A DNA stretch of 27,482 nucleotides, taken from JBEKDJ01 sp050014415. GTDB taxonomy: Bacteria; Desulfobacterota; BSN033; UBA1163. The stretch is taken from NCBI GenBank assembly GCA_050014415.1, contig JBEKDJ010000017.1, positions 1-27,482 on the forward strand, given 5' to 3'. The position numbers and the translations under genes were made by a program. Shown here piece after piece: positions 21,699 through 27,482 of the stretch; within the stretch, counting starts at the first letter, position 1, and every line of letters begins with the position of its first letter. The notes under the pieces were generated by a model, which did not search any database, had not been told where the DNA came from, and saw only the letters and a program-made list of their open reading frames with translations.

Positions 21699-22955
21699 GT
21701 GAAAAACAACAAGGCAACAGCAAAAAGAGGAGAGAGTCTAGTCCTCGAGCCATTGCAATCCTCATCCCTCTTCGGAGAAATACCAACTTCTGTTCCTCCG
21801 ATCCAGGCAGTAGCATATGACGAAGGTGCATTAGAGGAGACACTGGAGGAATTTGAATTTGAGGGGGAAGAGGCAGCGGCTGTGGCTGAAGAAAAGGAAG
21901 AGGTACAGGCTGAGCAGGCATTGCAGGAAGAGATAATTTTCCATCCTCAGGATATCACATGGGAATACTTGAAGGGCCTCGAGAAGATCTCACTTCTGAC
22001 GCCGGAGAAAGAAGTTGAGCTAGCGAAAAGGATTAAGGAAGGAGAACGTCAGGTAAAGATTCTTGAGACGAAGACCAATCGATTGAAGGCTCAACTTGGA
22101 GCCAACACCCGACCGGGGAGCAAATTGAAAGGAAAGAACGGAAAAAAATCGAAGGTCACGTCTTCTGAAATGAAAGAGAAAGCCCTTCTTTATAAGAAGA
22201 CGCTGAACCGTTATCAACAGGCCCTCATCGAGATCCAACAGGCAAGGAACGAACTGATCCAAGCCAATCTCCGATTGGTTGTCAGCATCGCAAAACGATA
22301 TGCTAATCGGGGACTCTCTTTCCTGGACTTGATTCAAGAGGGAAATCTCGGGCTCATTCAGGCCATGGTGAAATTCGATTATACCAAAGGTTATAAATTC
22401 AGCACTTACGCTTCTTGGTGGATCAGGGCAGCGATTCTAAGGGCTTTCGCGGAGAAGTCAAGGACCATCCGTATTCCCAACTACCTCTTTGAAATCAAAG
22501 GGAAACTGATGAAATCCTTCAAGGACCAGGTAAAGAAACTTGGACGAGAGCCTACGTCCCAAGAATTATCGAGGGATAGTGGAATTCCCTTGCACGACGT
22601 GGAGAAGATTCTGAACCTCATCGAAGAGCCGGTTTCTCTTGACATGCCCATTGGGGAAGAGGATAGTACCCTCGAGGACTTGATCCCTGATGAAAAAAGC
22701 CTTTCTCCTGGCGATTCCTTGCTCGAAAAGGATCTAGTCGACCAGATCCGCAAGTTGTTAGCCGGTCTTTCACCAAGAGAGGAGAAGATTCTCCGACTCC
22801 GTTTTGGAATCGGGGAAGACGGGGAATGCACCCTTGAAGAGATTGGCAGACAGTTTGGTCTCAGTCGCGAGAGGATCCGGCAAATTGAAGCAAAAGCCCT
22901 TGAACGATTGCGAGACCCCAACCGCTACAGAGAGATTAAAGAGTACTTTGAGTAA
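21699..22955 (+). CDS. sigma70-family RNA polymerase sigma factor (RpoD/RpoS-like)
   Basis: A 418-residue primary-type or group 2 sigma factor. Region 1.1 is absent; instead there is an acidic, Glu-rich stretch (about 42-80). Region 1.2 begins at DITWEYLKGLEKISLLTPEKE (85-105 region). A basic linker of about 60 residues (118-178, KLKGKNGKKSK) stands between 1.2 and 2.1. Region 2 has LRLVVSIAKRYANRGLSFLD, then FDYTKGYKFSTYASWWIRAA and TIRIPNYLFE. Region 4 is clear (SPREEKILRLRFGIGEDGE; LEEIGRQFGLSRERIRQIEA). Divergence in region 2.4 from the usual RpoD sequence (AAILRAFAEKSRT) favours an alternative sigma over the housekeeping one. The start is GTG with AAAGGGG about 10 bases upstream; no better start is visible. 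Confidence 0.88.
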   Translation: MKNNKATAKRGESLVLEPLQSSSLFGEIPTSVPPIQAVAYDEGALEETLEEFEFEGEEAAAVAEEKEEVQAEQALQEEIIFHPQDITWEYLKGLEKISLLTPEKEVELAKRIKEGERQVKILETKTNRLKAQLGANTRPGSKLKGKNGKKSKVTSSEMKEKALLYKKTLNRYQQALIEIQQARNELIQANLRLVVSIAKRYANRGLSFLDLIQEGNLGLIQAMVKFDYTKGYKFSTYASWWIRAAILRAFAEKSRTIRIPNYLFEIKGKLMKSFKDQVKKLGREPTSQELSRDSGIPLHDVEKILNLIEEPVSLDMPIGEEDSTLEDLIPDEKSLSPGDSLLEKDLVDQIRKLLAGLSPREEKILRLRFGIGEDGECTLEEIGRQFGLSRERIRQIEAKALERLRDPNRYREIKEYFE

Positions 22956-23227
22956 ACACCGTCAGGAACGACTGGGCTTTGCTCCGGTGCTAAATAACAA
23001 ATGAACATTCTCCTTCGTTATCCCCGCCATAAATGGTGGGGTTCATAATAAGGGGCTTTCTTTGGGCAGGTATTCTGACGCAGCCTGCATTCGGTCCTGA
23101 GGGACGGAGATTGATGGGGTGCAGGGTATGAACTACAAACCTTCGTTGTTCGCTCACATTTCCGGAAAAAAAGGAGGGACATCCCGACGAGAACTCTTGG
23201 GTTGTCCCTCTTAACACTTTGAAAGGG
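22956..23227. other. gap between sigma factor and ferredoxin genes
   Basis: About 270 bases between convergent genes. It contains the ferredoxin terminator (23166-23209). No clear terminator directly follows the sigma gene, and no gene is visible. Confidence 0.4.
23166..23209 (-). terminator. intrinsic terminator of the ferredoxin gene
   Basis: AGGGACATCCC (23175-23185) pairs with GGGTTGTCCCT (23199-23209) with one mismatch in 11 pairs. On the minus strand the stem is followed, after two bases, by seven T (AAAAAAA at 23166-23172 on plus). It lies 19 bases past the ferredoxin stop. Confidence 0.75.
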
Positions 23228-23416
23228 TCATTCTTCGATTTGGATAGCCTCCACCGGGCAATTCTCAGCCGCCTCTCGACAAGTATCAACAAGATCCTTT
23301 GGGACTTCGCCTACTTTGACAAGGGCCTTATCGTCACTGGCTTCAAAGACTTCTGGACAGGTTTCAGCACAGAGACCGCATCCAATACAAGTTTCTTCAT
23401 CAATCGTCACTTTCAT
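23228..23416 (-). CDS. single-cluster [4Fe-4S] ferredoxin
   Basis: A 62-residue low-potential electron carrier. C10-x2-C13-x2-C16 (TCIGCGLCAETCP) and C53 (ENCPVEAIQ) are the cluster ligands. C20 and C46 are spaced to form the stabilising disulfide seen in Desulfovibrio- and Thermotoga-type ferredoxins. The acidic composition is typical. AAGGAGG lies 8 bases before the ATG. It is monocistronic, with its own terminator. It could supply electrons to the flavodiiron protein, radical SAM enzyme or nitroreductase in this window, but nothing links it to one of them. Confidence 0.95.
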   Translation of the reverse strand: MKVTIDEETCIGCGLCAETCPEVFEASDDKALVKVGEVPKDLVDTCREAAENCPVEAIQIEE

Positions 23417-23454
23417 TAACTGTCCTCCTTTCAGTTTCTAAACCTACTTATCGT

Positions 23455-23473
23455 ATTATTCATAATCATTTTC
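23455..23473. promoter_or_regulatory. candidate Fur-type site upstream of ferredoxin
   Basis: ATTATTCATAATCATTTTC matches the 19-base Fur consensus GATAATGATAATCATTATC at 13 positions. It sits in the -10 region of a weak ferredoxin promoter (minus strand TTGATT, N17, AATAAT). AT-rich sequence makes chance matches common. Confidence 0.3.
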
Positions 23474-23596
23474 TCCGAATCAAGCCGATCCCGCCGAAAA
23501 ATCCCGCGGACTTGCTTCATCCTCCCAGATAAAAGAGAAGACCTACCCTAAGTCCTCTGGCTAGAGTCATGAAATTGCCGGAAGACGAAATCTTGA

Positions 23597-25648
<2,052 letters not shown>

Positions 25649-26013
25649 TTGTCTTCTTTTGGATCCTATGTGAAAAAGAGAAGGTAACGTAGTTGACTAA
25701 GTTGAATTACTCTTTCGTCTCCCAGACGTTTCTGTCTCCTGAACGAGCTACCTCAATCGGGAAACAAAGTTCTTTCGATCTTGATCGTCCACCACAATCT
25801 TCCTTCTCTCGATTCCACGAATGATTATGTGATGGAATGTACCAGGGGCATCAAGCCGAGCCTGGCGGGTCATACCCACTTTCTCCTATGCTTTTAGGTT
25901 CTAAATCATTATCCTATTTACTCAACCTAGTCAACTCCGTTTTACATATCGTCTCTTATCAACTTCCGATGACCTGTTCTTAGGCACCGCTCCCTAGTGA
26001 TACCCAGTTGCCA
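25649..26013. other. intergenic region largely occupied by an inverted-repeat-bounded segment
   Basis: No gene is called. Most of the gap is the 256-bp segment 25686-25941. A short hairpin CGTCT-CCC-AGACG lies at about 25717-25729. No terminator with a T-run is visible for the GMP synthase gene. Confidence 0.45.
25686..25941. mobile_element. MITE-like segment with 24-bp imperfect terminal inverted repeats
   Basis: The left end (25686-25709) includes AGTTGACTAAGTTGA and the right end (25918-25941) includes TCAACCTAGTCAACT. The 24-base ends are inverted copies with 20 matches. The 256-bp unit has no coding capacity and lies wholly between genes. No clear target-site duplication is visible, so this is tentative. 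Confidence 0.4.
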
Positions 26014-26976
26014 TCACACTGCTTCAATGGTGGAGGGGGGCTTCGACGCTATGTTGTATGTGACACTGACAATGCCAGGCACTTCGCGGATAATCTCTTG
26101 GGCCAACGTTTCAAGCTTCTTGAATGAAAGGTTCGTCGGAGTTGCGGTCCTTGCATCAACACTGTCCCAGCAGCGAACCTCGATCTGCTGACCGAAATCA
26201 CGTTTGCCATCGTGCATGCCGGTAACACGGTCTTCATGCAGGATCGCCAGGTACTGAAATGCCCCACTGTCTTTGAGTAACCGCTCGACAACAGCGGTGG
26301 CCTTGCGAACTGTCTCGATGCGCTCTGGCGTTACCTCACCGATCACGCGTGCCGAGAGCGCTGGCCCCGGGAATGGAATGCGTTCGAATAGCTCGGTCGG
26401 AAGCCCGAGGGTCTTACCGACCTTTCTCACACCATCCTTGCGAAGTTGTATGAGCGGTTCAAGGATGCGGTAGCCGAACGTCTCCTGCGGATTGATTCCG
26501 AGCTGCTCGAAGACATTGTGCTGTCGCTTGATCCCTGCAACGGTTTCGTCAACGTCGGTCAGGATCGTTCCTTGAAGTAGATACTTCGCTCCACTTTCCT
26601 TGATAAGGCGTCCAAATACGTTTCGGTAGAACGTCTGGGTAATCGCCTCGCGCTTCTCTTCCGGGTTTGTGATCCCCTTGAGCGCTGCAAAGAACTCTTT
26701 GCGTGCCTCGACGATTTCAACCACCACACCGAGCTTACGGAAAAGAGCCGCGACCTGTTCCGACTCTCCCGCACGCATAAGGCCGTTTTCAATGAAGACT
26801 GTCTTGAGGCGTTGTCCCAGAGCTCGATGCCCGAGCATCGTGACTGCAGATGAATCGACGCCTCCTGAGAGGGCGTTGATCGCCATTCCATCCCCGACAA
26901 CACTCTTGATCTCATTGAGCTTCTCATTGATGAAATTCTCGCAGTTAAGCGCTTGCGCAGTGATCTCCTTAACCAT
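26014..26976 (-). CDS. GMP synthase, stand-alone ATP-pyrophosphatase subunit
   Basis: A 320-residue protein matching only the C-terminal half of the usual two-domain GMP synthase (GuaA). It activates XMP with ATP and uses ammonia to make GMP. The N-type ATP-PPase P-loop SGGVDSS is at 37-43. FPGPALSARV and the C-terminal SKPPSTIEAV correspond to the dimerisation domain signatures. There is no glutamine amidotransferase domain in frame upstream and none elsewhere in the window. AAGGAG lies 7 bases before the ATG and a consensus promoter is present, so it is a designed stand-alone gene, not a truncation. Two-subunit GMP synthases are typical of archaea and also seen in some bacteria. Base composition looks more GC-rich than neighbouring genes, hinting at transfer. 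Confidence 0.9.
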   Translation of the reverse strand: MVKEITAQALNCENFINEKLNEIKSVVGDGMAINALSGGVDSSAVTMLGHRALGQRLKTVFIENGLMRAGESEQVAALFRKLGVVVEIVEARKEFFAALKGITNPEEKREAITQTFYRNVFGRLIKESGAKYLLQGTILTDVDETVAGIKRQHNVFEQLGINPQETFGYRILEPLIQLRKDGVRKVGKTLGLPTELFERIPFPGPALSARVIGEVTPERIETVRKATAVVERLLKDSGAFQYLAILHEDRVTGMHDGKRDFGQQIEVRCWDSVDARTATPTNLSFKKLETLAQEIIREVPGIVSVTYNIASKPPSTIEAV

Positions 26977-27084
26977 GTGTCTATCTCCTTTTCATAGGTT
27001 TTACAGCGCAGAATAACGCCGCATTTTGTCTCCTCCAAAACCGGCTAACAACGGATGAACCGTCTTTTCAAGTCATCTCAATCT

Positions 27085-27105
27085 CTATTGGCTAGCCGTC
27101 AATAG
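27085..27105. promoter_or_regulatory. palindrome at the GMP synthase transcription start
   Basis: CTATTG (27085-27090) and CAATAG (27100-27105) are inverted copies 9 bases apart, and GGCTAGCC lies between. The dyad begins about three bases after the predicted start of transcription. It could be an operator or a 5' RNA hairpin. Confidence 0.4.
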
Positions 27106-27114
27106 AATAAGCTG

Positions 27115-27143
27115 AATATACGGAAAGCGTAGTTGAATGTCAA
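27115..27143 (-). promoter_or_regulatory. sigma70-type promoter of the GMP synthase gene
   Basis: On the minus strand, TTGACA (27143-27138), a 17-base spacer and TATATT (27120-27115). The predicted start is near 27108, giving a leader of about 130 bases. This is identical in boxes and spacing to the promoters at 4734 and 21527. Confidence 0.72.
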
Positions 27144-27234
27144 TTCCAACAGGCAATAAGAATTTGAAGGAAGGCTTTGACCAAGATTGTAGATGGCGAT
27201 TATTAAATGAAGACGAAGAAAGGGAACGTAGGTT

Positions 27235-27482
27235 CTAAAACATTCTAGAATACTTCTTCAAATCCGCTACCTCATCCGAAACGGCCAACCGATTTACTGC
27301 AGAGGTCGTCATCCCAAGGTGGCGAGCAACTTCTGCGCCAGGATAGCCCATCTTCCCTATCGCTAGCTGACAAAACAACCTCCTCGCCCTCACGACCTCT
27401 CTCTTCCGCATGCCCGACCGTAACTTCATTTCCTCTATCCCTTCCCCCTTAACGATTCTCTTAGTCAAGCTCACTAGATCGA
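27235..27482 (-). CDS. REP-associated (Y1/IS200-like) transposase, C-terminal fragment
   Basis: The last 82 or so codons of a gene that runs off the right edge. The fragment contains RKREVVRARRLFCQLAIGKM and GAEVARHLGMTTSAVNRLA, the DnaA-C-like helix-turn-helix found at the C-terminus of many REP-associated tyrosine transposases. The frame is open to the window end, so the GTG at 27474 is not taken as a start. The catalytic HUH/Tyr domain would be outside. Such proteins are linked to dispersed palindromic elements, and a candidate lies at 21174-21208. A free-standing regulator with the same HTH is possible if no catalytic domain is found upstream. Confidence 0.7.
   Translation of the reverse strand, partial: DLVSLTKRIVKGEGIEEMKLRSGMRKREVVRARRLFCQLAIGKMGYPGAEVARHLGMTTSAVNRLAVSDEVADLKKYSRMF

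Overview
The window looks like chromosome from an anaerobic, metabolically versatile bacterium, most likely an uncultured member of the Desulfobacterota (former Deltaproteobacteria). This is inferred from gene content rather than from a marker gene: a sigma54 enhancer-binding regulator beside acyl-CoA dehydrogenase and enoyl-CoA hydratase genes, an oxygen-reducing flavodiiron protein, a small 4Fe-4S ferredoxin, an ArsM-type arsenic methylation locus, and an apparent selenocysteine-encoding UGA. Most genes have strong AGGAGG-type ribosome sites. Several promoters share the pattern TTGACA-N17-TATATT.

Layout. 1-4460 (minus strand): enoyl-CoA hydratase, a disrupted Cys-rich small gene, a PAS/AAA+/Fis sigma54 activator, then a near-perfect -24/-12 promoter that appears to fire a 33-residue micro-ORF and a truncated acyl-CoA dehydrogenase. 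4730-8270 (plus strand): a metalloid/thiol locus with a Cys-rich AbrB-fold regulator, nitroreductase, ArsM arsenite methyltransferase, a CxxC AhpD/CMD-like protein, an ECF sigma factor with a C-terminal Cys pair, and a Met/Cys-rich 82-residue protein. 8500-10430 (minus): cysteine synthase and methionine aminopeptidase. 10668-11270 (plus): a membrane-anchored TPR protein.

11324-17102 (minus): a run read right to left as selenocysteine rhodanese lipoprotein, second lipoprotein, flavodiiron protein, IscU-like scaffold, PmbA/TldE and TldD. The rhodanese carries an in-frame TGA exactly where the catalytic Cys of a YCxCPxE-type rhodanese should be. A hairpin follows it at bacterial-SECIS distance, and the reading frame then continues through a normal rhodanese C-terminus. 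I regard this as the strongest unusual signal in the window.

17722-21000: a SAM methyltransferase (plus), a radical SAM protein and a PHP phosphoesterase (both minus). 21527-22955 (plus): a region-1.1-less sigma70-family factor behind a consensus promoter, with a terminator-like hairpin in its leader. 23228-27482 (minus): ferredoxin, a DUF255/YyaL thioredoxin-fold protein, a MITE-like inverted-repeat segment, a stand-alone GMP synthase ATP-pyrophosphatase subunit, and the C-terminus of a REP-associated (Y1) transposase cut by the window edge. No tRNA, rRNA, CRISPR array or replication origin was recognised.
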